DNA of 64,000 nt from Spirochaetota bacterium (GTDB lineage: Bacteria; Spirochaetota; Brachyspiria; Brachyspirales; JACRPF01): positions 1 through 64,000 of the forward strand of contig JACRPF010000004.1 in assembly GCA_016214035.1 (NCBI GenBank), given 5' to 3'. Each line of letters begins with the position of its first letter. Position 1 is the stretch's first letter. Under the pieces are notes generated by a model. The model ran no database searches and had not been told where the DNA came from. It saw nothing but the letters and a program-made list of their open reading frames with translations. The position numbers and the translations under genes are program-made. Positions 7,458 through 16,488 of this stretch are shown piece by piece.

Positions 7458-8753
7458 ATGATCGACATACCCAAAGTTATTGCCGCCCGCATACGATCTT
7501 ATTATATTTGGTCTCCCCTTATCACCACCGTGATTCTGGCGGTAATCCAGATACTCTACTATTCCCAGAAAGACGCCGTCGTTTCCATACTCGATTCGTT
7601 CTACTATAATCCTGTCATCGTTGCGCTGGCAGCGCTCGTGCTTATTGTCACGCTGGTCTCCTACCCGCGTGTATACAAGGTGAAAGTGCTCTTGTCCGGA
7701 TTCATGCTCGCCTCACTCTTTATTATTTTCATCCTCCTGCGTACAAAGATAGAAATTCCGGTGCCGTTCACCGGAACGGCGATACGCTTTTACGAAAGCG
7801 CCAAAAACATACCCGACGAATTCCGGCTCCGCTTCCTCCTGTTGCTGTTCAACCTGAATCTCCTAGCGATCATGATAATGCCCGCGAAGGTCTCATATTC
7901 CGCCGGCCGCCGCCTGTCGTTCCTGCCGCTGGTACTGAATATCATGCTTTACATCGCGGTGATATTTGTCGTATCCGGATTGCAATACACGCACATCATG
8001 CGCAATTTTATCATTTTCTTCAACAGTTATGTGCTATGGCTCAACATTGCGCTCTTCATCGCAATACTCATTCTGTCGTTCTTCCGTATCGAGGAAGGGC
8101 ACAATTACGGCAGTGTTATCGTGAGCATCGCAATTGTGGTGCTGTTCGCGGCATTATATCCGGCAGAAAAACGTCTCATGATGATAGACCTCGTCATCAT
8201 GGCCATCGTGCTTCTCGCGGGAATCGGCTATCACGTGCTTGAATCGCTCCGGCACAGCGCACAGATGGACCCGCTCATGAAAATATATAACCGCCAGCAC
8301 ATGTCTGCGATACTTGCCGGTGTGGCAAACATCGATCTCGGAACGGATTACAGCATACTCATTGTTGACATAGATCACTTCAAGCACATCAATGATACAC
8401 ACGGACACCAGGCCGGTGATGCGGTACTGTATGACGTTGCGCAGATCATCAAAACATCATCGCTGCCCGAAGGATTCCCCTGCCGTTACGGCGGTGAAGA
8501 GATAATCATATTTCTCAAAGACCTGGTGAGCGACAAGGCCGTCGCGAAAGCGGAGGAGATCCGGCTCGCCATTAAAAAAGAAAAGATCGCCTACAAGGAA
8601 AAAAAGATACCCGTGACCGCGAGCATCGGCATTTCATGCAACGCGGGCCGCGGCAAAAGTTTTGAGAAGATGATCAAGGAAGCAGACGGCGCCCTCTACG
8701 AGGCAAAACGCACCGGCCGCGACAAGGTAGTACTCGGCGGCAAACGAAAATAG
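7458..8753 (+). CDS. Membrane-bound diguanylate cyclase (GGDEF)
   Basis: 431 residues. The first 265 residues contain about seven to eight hydrophobic segments (for example around 18-35, 50-65, 75-95, 130-150, 170-190, 195-212, 222-240) and no recognised sensor name. The GGDEF domain begins near 267 (DPLMKIYNRQHM) and carries VDIDHFKHINDTHGH, AGDAVL and the active-site signature RYGGEEI near 342, so it should make cyclic di-GMP from two GTP. The usual RxxD inhibitory site just before the signature is absent (SSLPEGFPC), so product inhibition at the I-site is not expected. The nearby PilZ protein (53.2 kb) shows the organism has c-di-GMP receptors. The gene appears to be expressed from a leaderless transcript. 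Confidence 0.9.
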   Translation: MIDIPKVIAARIRSYYIWSPLITTVILAVIQILYYSQKDAVVSILDSFYYNPVIVALAALVLIVTLVSYPRVYKVKVLLSGFMLASLFIIFILLRTKIEIPVPFTGTAIRFYESAKNIPDEFRLRFLLLLFNLNLLAIMIMPAKVSYSAGRRLSFLPLVLNIMLYIAVIFVVSGLQYTHIMRNFIIFFNSYVLWLNIALFIAILILSFFRIEEGHNYGSVIVSIAIVVLFAALYPAEKRLMMIDLVIMAIVLLAGIGYHVLESLRHSAQMDPLMKIYNRQHMSAILAGVANIDLGTDYSILIVDIDHFKHINDTHGHQAGDAVLYDVAQIIKTSSLPEGFPCRYGGEEIIIFLKDLVSDKAVAKAEEIRLAIKKEKIAYKEKKIPVTASIGISCNAGRGKSFEKMIKEADGALYEAKRTGRDKVVLGGKRK

Positions 8754-8770
8754 CAGCCGCCATCCGCAGA

Positions 8771-11700
8771 TTACTTCAGCGGAACTATCTTTATCCAATC
8801 GACATTCATCCCGCCGCCGCCTTTGTTTATCAGCGTGATCGTATGGTCTCCTTTTATCAGCGGTATGCGAAGACCGCCGTTCCCGGCAAACCATGCGTCC
8901 TGCCAGTCATCTTTCGATGAACTCCAGCCGCCGGTTGAGAGAAACACGAATGCGGCACCGTCCTTCACCGTTTTCCCATCGACAATGACAGCCCGTCGTA
9001 CCGCTTCTTCCGCGGTACAATAACGTATCTGTATTCCATAGGTGCCGTCTTCAGGCACGCTGTATTTCCATGTAACCGAATGCCCGTCATTGTCCCAGAG
9101 ATTGAACGACTTACCCGAATTACCGAGTTTATCGACGATCTTCACCGTGCCGCCTTCTTCAGCAACGAACGTTTCTGCCTCTATCTTCACCGCCTTATCG
9201 AGCATCGGTTTAAAATCATCGCCGAGCACTGCGGCTTTCAGCGGTTCGGTTGCCTGCGGGGCGAAACGCACCACGAGCGTTACCGCACTCACATTAGAAA
9301 GCGCTATCGCAAGCTTACGCATGCCGGCATTTTTGTTCTGATTCGTCGGGTCCGGCGATGTTGCAAGCGGCACGGCGTTCATAACGCTGAAACGCGCATC
9401 AAAAGGCGACCTTATTTCAGCCGTAAGCGCCGCACCGGGACGCGTGAGTACCGCCCGTTTCCCGTCGGGTGTTATCGTTACGGCCGCTTTCGTGTGAGCG
9501 AACCACCACACCGTTGCCGGTTCCGCGGCCTCGATAACATCGGCCACCTCAATGGCTTTTCGCCCGTCAATCAGCGACGCGGTACGTATGACTTTCTTCG
9601 CCTGCGGCCGGTACGCCTCGGTGAGATCCACCGACGCCTGCGCCGACTGCGGCAGCGACTCGAAAACGCTTATTTTCGTAACAGCTTTCTTCAACTGCCC
9701 CGCATCCGCAGACGGGGCGATGACGAGTGTATTATGACCCTCCGGCCGTATGCGGTAGAACTCGTGATGCTTGTAGGAATGCTGATACGATATATAGGTC
9801 ATCCACTCGCTGCCGAGGTCTTCGAAAAAGCGCTGACCGCCGCTGTCGAGCACGAAGCTTCCGAGGTCGTAATGAAAGTGATTGACACCGTTCGCGCCGG
9901 ATTTCAAGCCGATGTAGAGCGCGTTCGTATCCGCCCATGATCCGCAGAGCAGCGCCACTTCGGTCTTGCTGAAATATTTATCGGGAGACACCGATGCCGG
10001 CGTCCGTCCTTCAAGTGATGCATCGAAATACATGAGTTCTTCAGCAGCGCCGGAGATGCGCGCTTTCTCGAACAGATGATAGAGAGGATTTTTGAACTTT
10101 TTCGCGAACCAGAAAAGCTCAGGGAACGATCCCGTTTTACCGGCGCCCGCATCGGCGAAGTTGAACGAATAGCCGCTCGGACCGGTGGTATAGACGGGGA
10201 AATCACCGGTCTTGCAGAAACCGCCGAACGTATCGAGCACGCCGAAATTGGTGCCGAGCGCGGATTCATACGACCCGATCATCGGAATCAGATACTTGAT
10301 TGAATAATGCCAGTAGCCGGGGCCCTCGTACCATGCGCCGTCGGGTTCGAATTCCTCCATCACGGCCTGAAACGATGCGAACGCGTTGGTGATGATATCC
10401 ACGGCGAGATCGGGCTCATCCTCGAACACGGCGAGTGCCGCCACGGTGGAACCGCCGTTACAGACAAAGTTCCAGTTATTGTTGCCGTTCACCCACCACA
10501 CGCTTGGTCCCTTGCCGCGATAGGCCGCCGCGGAATTGGTGAGGCCCAGATTCACGATCGCATTGCGGATGAACTTTTTCTCGTCGTCGCTCCATGCATT
10601 ATAGAGCCAGTCATACGCCACGCCGAATGCGTGCATCATCTCCGCGGTGTCGAGATAGTGCCGCGGGTTCCAGTCCTTGAATTTTCCCGCCTCCTCAAGT
10701 TCCGCCCAGAGACGCTCCTTGTATTTTGCGTCACCGTCAAGCAGATACATCATACCAAGCGTATACGCGCGCCCGAGCACGCGGCGGCTTGTCGTCAGGA
10801 GCCTGAGTCCGTCCGGTGTCTCATACTTCGATGTTGCTTCACCCAGCGCCTTATCAGCGCGCGACTTGAGCATGGTGTACGACTTTTTCGCCGTTTCATT
10901 CCCGGCGAGATCTTTCTTTATACGTGCTACATCTGCATCGGTGATGAGCATCCGCGGATGATTTTTCCGCACGAGCGCCATGAGTGCTTCACGTGACGGC
11001 GGCGGTATAAGCACTTTGCGCGATCTCACCGATCCGAACGCGCCCTTGACCAGCCGTATATCGTCGATATAAAGCACCGTATCCGGATTCGGTGTTATCC
11101 CCCACCCGGACGCATTCAGCGATATTTTGTCTATCTTCTGAAATCCGGCGGGTTCGCGGGATTTTCCCATGTCTGAAAAGAGTATGGTCACTTCCTGCCA
11201 TCCCGTCCAATCGACAGTGAAGTTCTTTGCAAAGTAGGAAAACTTTGCGGAATCAGTTCTTGAATCAAGGATAAGCGCAATATCCTGCCGCGTGTTCTTT
11301 TCAGAATACACCCGGAACGATATCGCGTTATATCCCGTCCAGTCGTGCAGTATTTTCGCGGTGTTTACCGACGTGTTTTTCGGCATATCTGCCCAGCGCA
11401 GGGACGCTTTGCCCTGTTTCACATTTTTTTCAGACCGTTCGCCGCCGGCCCACGCATCGTTCTCAAAACCGAATGTCGCAAGCGTATCCGCGTCAAGCCC
11501 GGGCGCCTCGACAGCTTCCCCGAAATCAAGCGATGCCAGATGCACCGTTGTCTTCGCGGTACTCGTAGAATACGCCCATACCACGCAGAATGCGGCATTG
11601 TCCGGAGCTTTCGCTTCCCATTCGCATGGAGTGAATGCGCGATCGGCTTCAAATATCTTTGAGACTTCGGGAATGATCTTCTTTTTATCTTTATCCTGCC

Positions 11701-12019
11701 AGTTCATATAGAGCGCCACTTTTCCGCCCATGATGACGGCCCGCTCCCGATAGGTTTTCCCCGGGGTCACCGGAACCGTCTGTGCGAACCCCACACCGAC
11801 CTTGGGATTATCGTCGGTTATCTTCACCGCGCGTTTCCCTTCAACGGTTACGATTTCTATCCTGGTGGTTGTCCCGTCAGGTGCGGGAGTATAGGTCCAT
11901 CCGTCCGGAGTCCCGTTACCATCGGCATCGGTGAATGCGGCGTTGGTGAATGACACGGCAGCATCCGCAGCAGACAAAGTCCCGGCAATAATACAAAGCG
12001 TTATACAGCGGAACAGCAT
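8771..12019 (-). CDS. Large secreted heparinase II/III-type polysaccharide lyase with three binding modules (lyase 1)
   Basis: 1082 residues with a signal peptide ending in LSAADA. Module order: jelly-roll A (about 21-165, starting NAAFTDADGNGTPDGW), CIA30-like module B (about 180-335, ending DTVLYIDDIRLV), an alpha/alpha toroid with NHPRMLITDADVARI, NGNNNWNF and EGPGYWHYSIKY, a heparinase II/III-type beta domain with NHFHYDLGSFVLDSGG near 709, and a C-terminal CBM6/35-like module C ending in GGGMNVDWIKIVPLK. It should cleave uronic-acid-containing polysaccharides (alginate, heparin-like or similar) by beta-elimination outside the cytoplasm; the substrate is not readable. It is a close paralogue of the gene 17 bases upstream and shares its transcription unit; GGAGAG precedes the ATG. 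Confidence 0.85.
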   Translation of the reverse strand: MLFRCITLCIIAGTLSAADAAVSFTNAAFTDADGNGTPDGWTYTPAPDGTTTRIEIVTVEGKRAVKITDDNPKVGVGFAQTVPVTPGKTYRERAVIMGGKVALYMNWQDKDKKKIIPEVSKIFEADRAFTPCEWEAKAPDNAAFCVVWAYSTSTAKTTVHLASLDFGEAVEAPGLDADTLATFGFENDAWAGGERSEKNVKQGKASLRWADMPKNTSVNTAKILHDWTGYNAISFRVYSEKNTRQDIALILDSRTDSAKFSYFAKNFTVDWTGWQEVTILFSDMGKSREPAGFQKIDKISLNASGWGITPNPDTVLYIDDIRLVKGAFGSVRSRKVLIPPPSREALMALVRKNHPRMLITDADVARIKKDLAGNETAKKSYTMLKSRADKALGEATSKYETPDGLRLLTTSRRVLGRAYTLGMMYLLDGDAKYKERLWAELEEAGKFKDWNPRHYLDTAEMMHAFGVAYDWLYNAWSDDEKKFIRNAIVNLGLTNSAAAYRGKGPSVWWVNGNNNWNFVCNGGSTVAALAVFEDEPDLAVDIITNAFASFQAVMEEFEPDGAWYEGPGYWHYSIKYLIPMIGSYESALGTNFGVLDTFGGFCKTGDFPVYTTGPSGYSFNFADAGAGKTGSFPELFWFAKKFKNPLYHLFEKARISGAAEELMYFDASLEGRTPASVSPDKYFSKTEVALLCGSWADTNALYIGLKSGANGVNHFHYDLGSFVLDSGGQRFFEDLGSEWMTYISYQHSYKHHEFYRIRPEGHNTLVIAPSADAGQLKKAVTKISVFESLPQSAQASVDLTEAYRPQAKKVIRTASLIDGRKAIEVADVIEAAEPATVWWFAHTKAAVTITPDGKRAVLTRPGAALTAEIRSPFDARFSVMNAVPLATSPDPTNQNKNAGMRKLAIALSNVSAVTLVVRFAPQATEPLKAAVLGDDFKPMLDKAVKIEAETFVAEEGGTVKIVDKLGNSGKSFNLWDNDGHSVTWKYSVPEDGTYGIQIRYCTAEEAVRRAVIVDGKTVKDGAAFVFLSTGGWSSSKDDWQDAWFAGNGGLRIPLIKGDHTITLINKGGGGMNVDWIKIVPLK

Positions 12020-12036
12020 CGTTCTCTCCGTAACTA

Positions 12037-15000
12037 TTATTTAAGCGGCACCAGTTTAATCCAGTCGAGATTTGCACCGCCGCCGCCGATATTTATCGCG
12101 GTAATGGTATGCTCTCCTTTCTCGAGCGACAATCTGACACCTTTGCCGTCAACCGACAGCCAGACTTCCTTCCAATTATCCTTGTCGCTGCTCCAGCCGC
12201 CGGTGGGCGGAAAATAGAACTGCGATTCCTCACCCGGCACGCGCTTCCCGTCGATGCTGAATGCGCGGACTGCCGGATCGGTTTCCCCACAGTATCGGAC
12301 CACGATGCCGTAATCACCGGCTACCGGCACTTCAGCTTTCCAGTTGATCGCGTGTTCGGCGTCGTCCCAGAATTTTATCGACTTGCCTGAATTGCCAATC
12401 TTACCGGTAATCTCGGCATTGCCGCCCGTCTGTCCGGTGAACGATTCCGCTTCAAAGATAAGCGCATCACCGCCCACCGTAAATCCCGCCGGTATTTCTG
12501 ACATAAGCGGTTTATATGCCGAACCGCCCTGCATCGGCCGGAACACCGCACGGATGGCAACGGCACCCTTAGCATTCGGCATATGTACCGTGATCTTTCG
12601 CACGCCGTTATTTTTACCCTGCATCGGCGGATTGGGTGATGACGGCAGCGGCTTTGCCTCGAGCACTTCGAATGCAGCTCCTGCAGGTGATTCCAGCGCA
12701 AGCGATGCCTTCGCAGTACCGACCGTCATCGTTGCAGTCCGTTTATCCTTAGAAAGAAGTACTTGCGCCTTCGTATGCATGAACCACCAGAGGTCGGCTT
12801 CTGCATCGAGCACTATCTCATCCTCAATACGCACCGCGCTTCTCCCTTCGGCAAGCGATAGCGTTCGAACGACTTTCTTTGCGTCCGGATATGCCGCACT
12901 CATATCGAGCACCGCGCGGGCACTCTGCGCATTCGTATCGAACGACAGTACTTCCGATTCAGCCTTGGCGTTCTGATCGGGACCGTCCGTCGGATTGATG
13001 AGTATGGTATTATGCCCCTCGGCGCGGAGTCGGTAATACGTCCAGCGCGCGCCGCCGAAGTAGCCTGGCATGTTGTAATTATCGGAACCGAGATCTTCGA
13101 TGAAACGCACGCCGCCCGAATCGACAATGACGGAACCAAGATCGAGATGCCCATGGCTCACGCCGTTCTTTCCGCCCTTGATGGCGGCAAAGAGCGCAGT
13201 CTTGTCGTCCCAGGAACTGCGCATCGAGATGACCGCCGCTTCATCGCCGCGGAAATACCGGTCGAACGCTATCGCCGGCGCCGTGGCCGGGAGCGACGGA
13301 TCGTAGTATAGAATATTTTCCGCCGCATTTCCCGGACGCTGTGATTGATACCAGGTATAGAACGGATTTTTCAGTTCACGCGAGAACCAGTTGAACTCAG
13401 GCGCGCTGTACGTACCTGGACGCGCACCGCCCGCATCGGCAAAATTGAACGCACCGCCCGGGCCGGTGGTGTATATCGGGAAATCGGCCGTTTTCATGAA
13501 ACCGGGAAAAGCCGCGGTTATGCCGAAATTGGTGCCGAGCGCGCTTACGAGCGACGCAAAATGCGGTACAAGATATTTTATCGAATAATGCCAGTAACCG
13601 GGGCCCTCATACCAGTTGCCGTCGGGTTCGAACTTCGGCAGCGTCGTCTGTATGGATGAGAACGCTTCGGCAAGCACTCCGGCGCAGAGATCGGGCTCTT
13701 CATCAAGGAGGGCCAATGCGGCGATTGCCGCACCGCCGTTGCAGACGAAATTCCAGTTATTACCGCCGCGCGTCCAGCCGTAGTTGGGCCCCTTGCCGCG
13801 ATACGCGTCGGCGGAGACGTTCAATCCTTTTTCAATCATCGCGGTGCGTATCACTTTTTTCTGTTCATCGCTCCATGACGCATACAGCCAGTCATAGGCG
13901 ACGGCGAACGCCTGCATCATCTCGCCGGTGTCAAGGAAATGGCGCGGATTCCAATCCTTAAAATTCGCCGCCTCCTCAAGCTCTTTCCAGAGCCGGTCCT
14001 TGTATTTCACATCACCGTCAAGCACATACGCAAGCCCGAGCGTATATGAACGCACCAGCACGCGGCGGCTTGTGGCAAGCAGACGCAGCCCGTCAGGTAT
14101 TTCATAGATGGAGACTTTCTGACCGAGCGTATCGTCAGCACTTTTGATGAGCAAGGCGTAAACGTTCGTCATGCGCGCATCCTCATGTACGATCTTTTTC
14201 ATACGCGGGATATCGGCAGCGGTGAACAAAAGCCGCGGATGCTCACGTTTCAGCAATGAAAGATACGTTTCTTTTGATGGCGCCGGCAGGCGTACTTCCT
14301 TCGGCACATACGCAGCTTTGAGTGCCGATGCCGGAGCGGTGCCTTTCTTCAGACTGATCGCATCCAGATGCAGTATGGACTCATCCATCGCCGTTCCTCC
14401 CCAGCCGCCGACATTGAAGGATATCACATCTATTTTCTGAAATCCCACCGGATCGCGCGAACGGTTCATCGCGGAAAACGGAATGCGCACCTCTTTCCAT
14501 CCGGCCCAGTTCACCGTGAACGAATACGAAAAATATGAGAATTGTTTCGGATCGCTGCGCGACTCGAATATGACGACGACCTGTTCACCTGTCTTTTTCT
14601 CCGAATATATCCACAGCGACATGGCCTCGAAACCGCTGAGGTCGTGGCGTATCTTCGATGTGCTCACGGCCTTTATCTTCGTATGATCCTTCCAGAGTCC
14701 TGCGTACTTACCCTCTTTCACGCTCGCCGTCGATAGTTCTATGCCGCTCCAGGCTGCCGTTTCAAACCCGAGTACCGCAGCGAACTCTTCCTCGCTCACG
14801 GTTTCTGCCGCCACCGCCTGAGTCTTCGCCGTCAATTCGGTACCCGTATCCTCAACCTCCGCCGATGCAAGATAGAAATCCGATGTTCCGGTTGATGTTG
14901 TGTATATCCATACGAGACAGAATGCCGCACCGGCCGGCGCCTTCTCGGCATACTCATATTCCTTGAAAGCGGATGTAAGCGCAACATCCTTCGAATGCTC

Positions 15001-15354
15001 AGGCTTGATCATTTTTTTATTTTCATCATGCCAGTTCAAATATATCTTCAGCCCGCCGCTCCCCTTCATGCGTACCGTCTGGCGGTAAAAATGCCCCGCG
15101 GTCACCGGTATCATCTGCCCCACACCCACACCGACCTTAGCATCAGTATCGACGATATGAACTGCATTCACGCCGTCCGCGGCGGCCATCTCGATCTTTG
15201 TCGTTGTCCCGTTCGGAGCCGGCCGCAGTTCCCAATTATCGGGAATGCCGTCGCCGTTACCATCCGTAAGCGTCGGGTTTTTGAGGATATTATCGCCGGC
15301 GGAGAGCGTTGCGGCGAGTATGACAAATAATACAAGCATCGTTAAATGTCGCAT
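12037..15354 (-). CDS. Large secreted heparinase II/III-type polysaccharide lyase with three binding modules (lyase 2)
   Basis: 1105 residues, same module order as its neighbour: signal peptide (ending near LSAGD), jelly-roll A (NPTLTDGNGDGIPDNW), CIA30-like module B (VLGFETAAWSGIELS to ILHLDAISL), toroid (REHPRLLFTAADIPRM, RGGNNWNF, EGPGYWHYSIKY), heparinase-type beta domain with GVSHGHLDLGSVIVDSGG near 734, and C-terminal module C ending GGGANLDWIKLVPLK. The two lyases differ throughout, so this is an old duplication, probably with different bond or length preference. GGAG lies five bases before the ATG, and the predicted transcription start is about 40 bases upstream, driven by the promoter and tandem repeats at 15402-15466. 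Confidence 0.86.
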   Translation of the reverse strand: MRHLTMLVLFVILAATLSAGDNILKNPTLTDGNGDGIPDNWELRPAPNGTTTKIEMAAADGVNAVHIVDTDAKVGVGVGQMIPVTAGHFYRQTVRMKGSGGLKIYLNWHDENKKMIKPEHSKDVALTSAFKEYEYAEKAPAGAAFCLVWIYTTSTGTSDFYLASAEVEDTGTELTAKTQAVAAETVSEEEFAAVLGFETAAWSGIELSTASVKEGKYAGLWKDHTKIKAVSTSKIRHDLSGFEAMSLWIYSEKKTGEQVVVIFESRSDPKQFSYFSYSFTVNWAGWKEVRIPFSAMNRSRDPVGFQKIDVISFNVGGWGGTAMDESILHLDAISLKKGTAPASALKAAYVPKEVRLPAPSKETYLSLLKREHPRLLFTAADIPRMKKIVHEDARMTNVYALLIKSADDTLGQKVSIYEIPDGLRLLATSRRVLVRSYTLGLAYVLDGDVKYKDRLWKELEEAANFKDWNPRHFLDTGEMMQAFAVAYDWLYASWSDEQKKVIRTAMIEKGLNVSADAYRGKGPNYGWTRGGNNWNFVCNGGAAIAALALLDEEPDLCAGVLAEAFSSIQTTLPKFEPDGNWYEGPGYWHYSIKYLVPHFASLVSALGTNFGITAAFPGFMKTADFPIYTTGPGGAFNFADAGGARPGTYSAPEFNWFSRELKNPFYTWYQSQRPGNAAENILYYDPSLPATAPAIAFDRYFRGDEAAVISMRSSWDDKTALFAAIKGGKNGVSHGHLDLGSVIVDSGGVRFIEDLGSDNYNMPGYFGGARWTYYRLRAEGHNTILINPTDGPDQNAKAESEVLSFDTNAQSARAVLDMSAAYPDAKKVVRTLSLAEGRSAVRIEDEIVLDAEADLWWFMHTKAQVLLSKDKRTATMTVGTAKASLALESPAGAAFEVLEAKPLPSSPNPPMQGKNNGVRKITVHMPNAKGAVAIRAVFRPMQGGSAYKPLMSEIPAGFTVGGDALIFEAESFTGQTGGNAEITGKIGNSGKSIKFWDDAEHAINWKAEVPVAGDYGIVVRYCGETDPAVRAFSIDGKRVPGEESQFYFPPTGGWSSDKDNWKEVWLSVDGKGVRLSLEKGEHTITAINIGGGGANLDWIKLVPLK

Positions 15355-15401
15355 AAATTCTCCATGTGGTTGAAGACTGCATAACTATACAGTGTTTTTA
15401 C

Positions 15402-15431
15402 AGTATAGTAAATCAGCGCCGGTACTGTCTT
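15402..15431 (-). promoter_or_regulatory. Promoter of lyase operon 1 (lyase 2 and lyase 1)
   Basis: On the minus strand AAGACA (15426-15431) is followed after 18 bp by TATACT (15402-15407). The same hexamers at the same 18-bp spacing occur before lyase operon 2 (22859-22888). The -35 overlaps the proximal copy of a tandem repeat, as expected for an activator-dependent promoter. Confidence 0.65.
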
Positions 15432-15466
15432 GGAAGAATGCGACATTTGTTGGAGGAAAAAGACAT
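15430..15466 (-). promoter_or_regulatory. Tandem 17-bp repeats, putative AraC-family activator site 1
   Basis: Read on the plus strand, TTGGAAGAATGCGACAT (15430-15446) is followed three bases later by TTGGAGGAAAAAGACAT (15450-15466): 13 of 17 positions agree and the period is 20 bp, two helical turns. The proximal copy touches the -35 hexamer. A near-identical pair precedes lyase operon 2. Direct repeats 20-21 bp apart overlapping the -35 are the classical arrangement for AraC-family activators. Confidence 0.6.
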
Positions 15467-15486
15467 AGCGCGGGGCATATCCCGCA
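15464..15486. repeat. Short GGG-cATAT-CCC palindromic repeat, copy 1
   Basis: CATAGCGCGGGGCATATCCCGCA; it matches 22 of 23 bases at 57583-57605. The GCGGG/CCCGC arms form a hairpin. It lies just 3' of the gene ending at 15517 on the minus strand and directly beside the distal activator repeat. Confidence 0.5.
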
Positions 15487-15516
15487 GTGCGAGCATAATT
15501 TAAAATACCACGCCTT

Positions 15517-16167
15517 CTAATATTTCAATGATATTACGCAACTATTTGGAAACAACTGAATCGTTACAGGGTTATTTTTTTCACTATAATCGCTTAAAGT
15601 ATAATACCCCAAGACAGATAACACCGGAGATACAATAAGTGATGACAATATCAATAGCCCATAAATACCTGCAGTTTCATAATATGGCTTACTATTTAAG
15701 AAGGTATAACTTAATGTAAAAAGCAGCGCTGATGGTATTAAAGGAAAAACATATGCGCCCATCGACGGCACAAGTTCAATACTATTTTTTGAAAAAAATG
15801 AAACACCTGTGGCGCATCCGACAGGCGCACCTATAAATATTCCATATGCCATTCCCTGTGGTTTATCTGGACCGGTAAGTGCCCAACCAATAAACATAGA
15901 TGCTGTAGTAGTGATGCAAGCACACCAAATTGCCTCTTGTGTAAGGGAAAAAGATGATAATCCATCATAAAAATTGGTTGCTTTAAGATTACTATTACCC
16001 ACTTTTGATTCATTCAAAATAGTACACGAACTTGATTTTAATATCATGTCAACAGTAAATATTTGGCTATACTCATTCGCCATATTCGCCTCTGCGAATA
16101 ATGGGTAAAATAGAATGCAAGACAATATTCCGACCGTAATGTTTATGACTTTCCTTTTGTGTAGCAT
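15517..16167 (-). CDS. AT-rich orphan exported/membrane protein, function unknown
   Basis: 216 residues from the ATG at 16167, chosen because MLHKRKVINITVGILSCILFYPLFAEA is a typical signal peptide; a start nine codons earlier (16194) would put polar residues ahead of it. Neither start has a ribosome-binding site. After the signal peptide and a polar stretch of about 60 residues there are about four hydrophobic segments with glycine-rich turns (MFIGWALTG, GIFIGAPVGCATG, ALLFTLSYTFL, GLLILSSLIVSPVLSVLGYY). No family was recognised. The gene is much richer in A/T, with many AAT, ATA and AAA codons, than the GC-rich genes on both sides, which suggests recent acquisition. It sits between the two lyase operons on the same strand. 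Confidence 0.55.
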   Translation of the reverse strand: MLHKRKVINITVGILSCILFYPLFAEANMANEYSQIFTVDMILKSSSCTILNESKVGNSNLKATNFYDGLSSFSLTQEAIWCACITTTASMFIGWALTGPDKPQGMAYGIFIGAPVGCATGVSFFSKNSIELVPSMGAYVFPLIPSALLFTLSYTFLNSKPYYETAGIYGLLILSSLIVSPVLSVLGYYTLSDYSEKNNPVTIQLFPNSCVISLKY

Positions 16168-16355
16168 ATTATTACATACAGTGTAATCCAGCATTTCCGC
16201 CGCGTCAAGCCGACTTTACAGCATTTCTATCATATAATAAATCGACGATTCGATAAGTTCGCCGACCATATACTCGCTGCTATGCCTTGCTTATCGCCAT
16301 ATAACAGCTGCTTGATTTCATGAAAATGGTGTTTTTAACCTAGGCAGTTGTAGCA

Positions 16356-16399
16356 GGCTTTTAAAGACGAGGGAGCATGCTCCCTCGTCTTTAAAAGCC
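16356..16399. repeat. Perfect 44-bp palindrome
   Basis: Two 22-base arms are exact reverse complements with no loop (centre between 16377 and 16378); the core is GAGGGAGCATGCTCCCTC. It lies 90 bases 3' of the WbsX-like gene, at the end of lyase operon 2. As RNA it would form a very stable hairpin, but there is no T-run after it on either strand, so it is not a standard intrinsic terminator. The rest of the gap 16168-16488 holds no ORF I believe. Confidence 0.75.
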
Positions 16400-16488
16400 C
16401 CGGCAGTATGTCAACGCAGTCTACAACACATTATACACAATCTCAGGCACATGCGGAATATGCTCCGGACGACGGCTTAACTTATCAA

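Noticed and set aside
8036-8408. Short ORFs on both strands inside the diguanylate cyclase gene
   Set aside because: Out-of-frame shadows of a well-conserved membrane/GGDEF gene.
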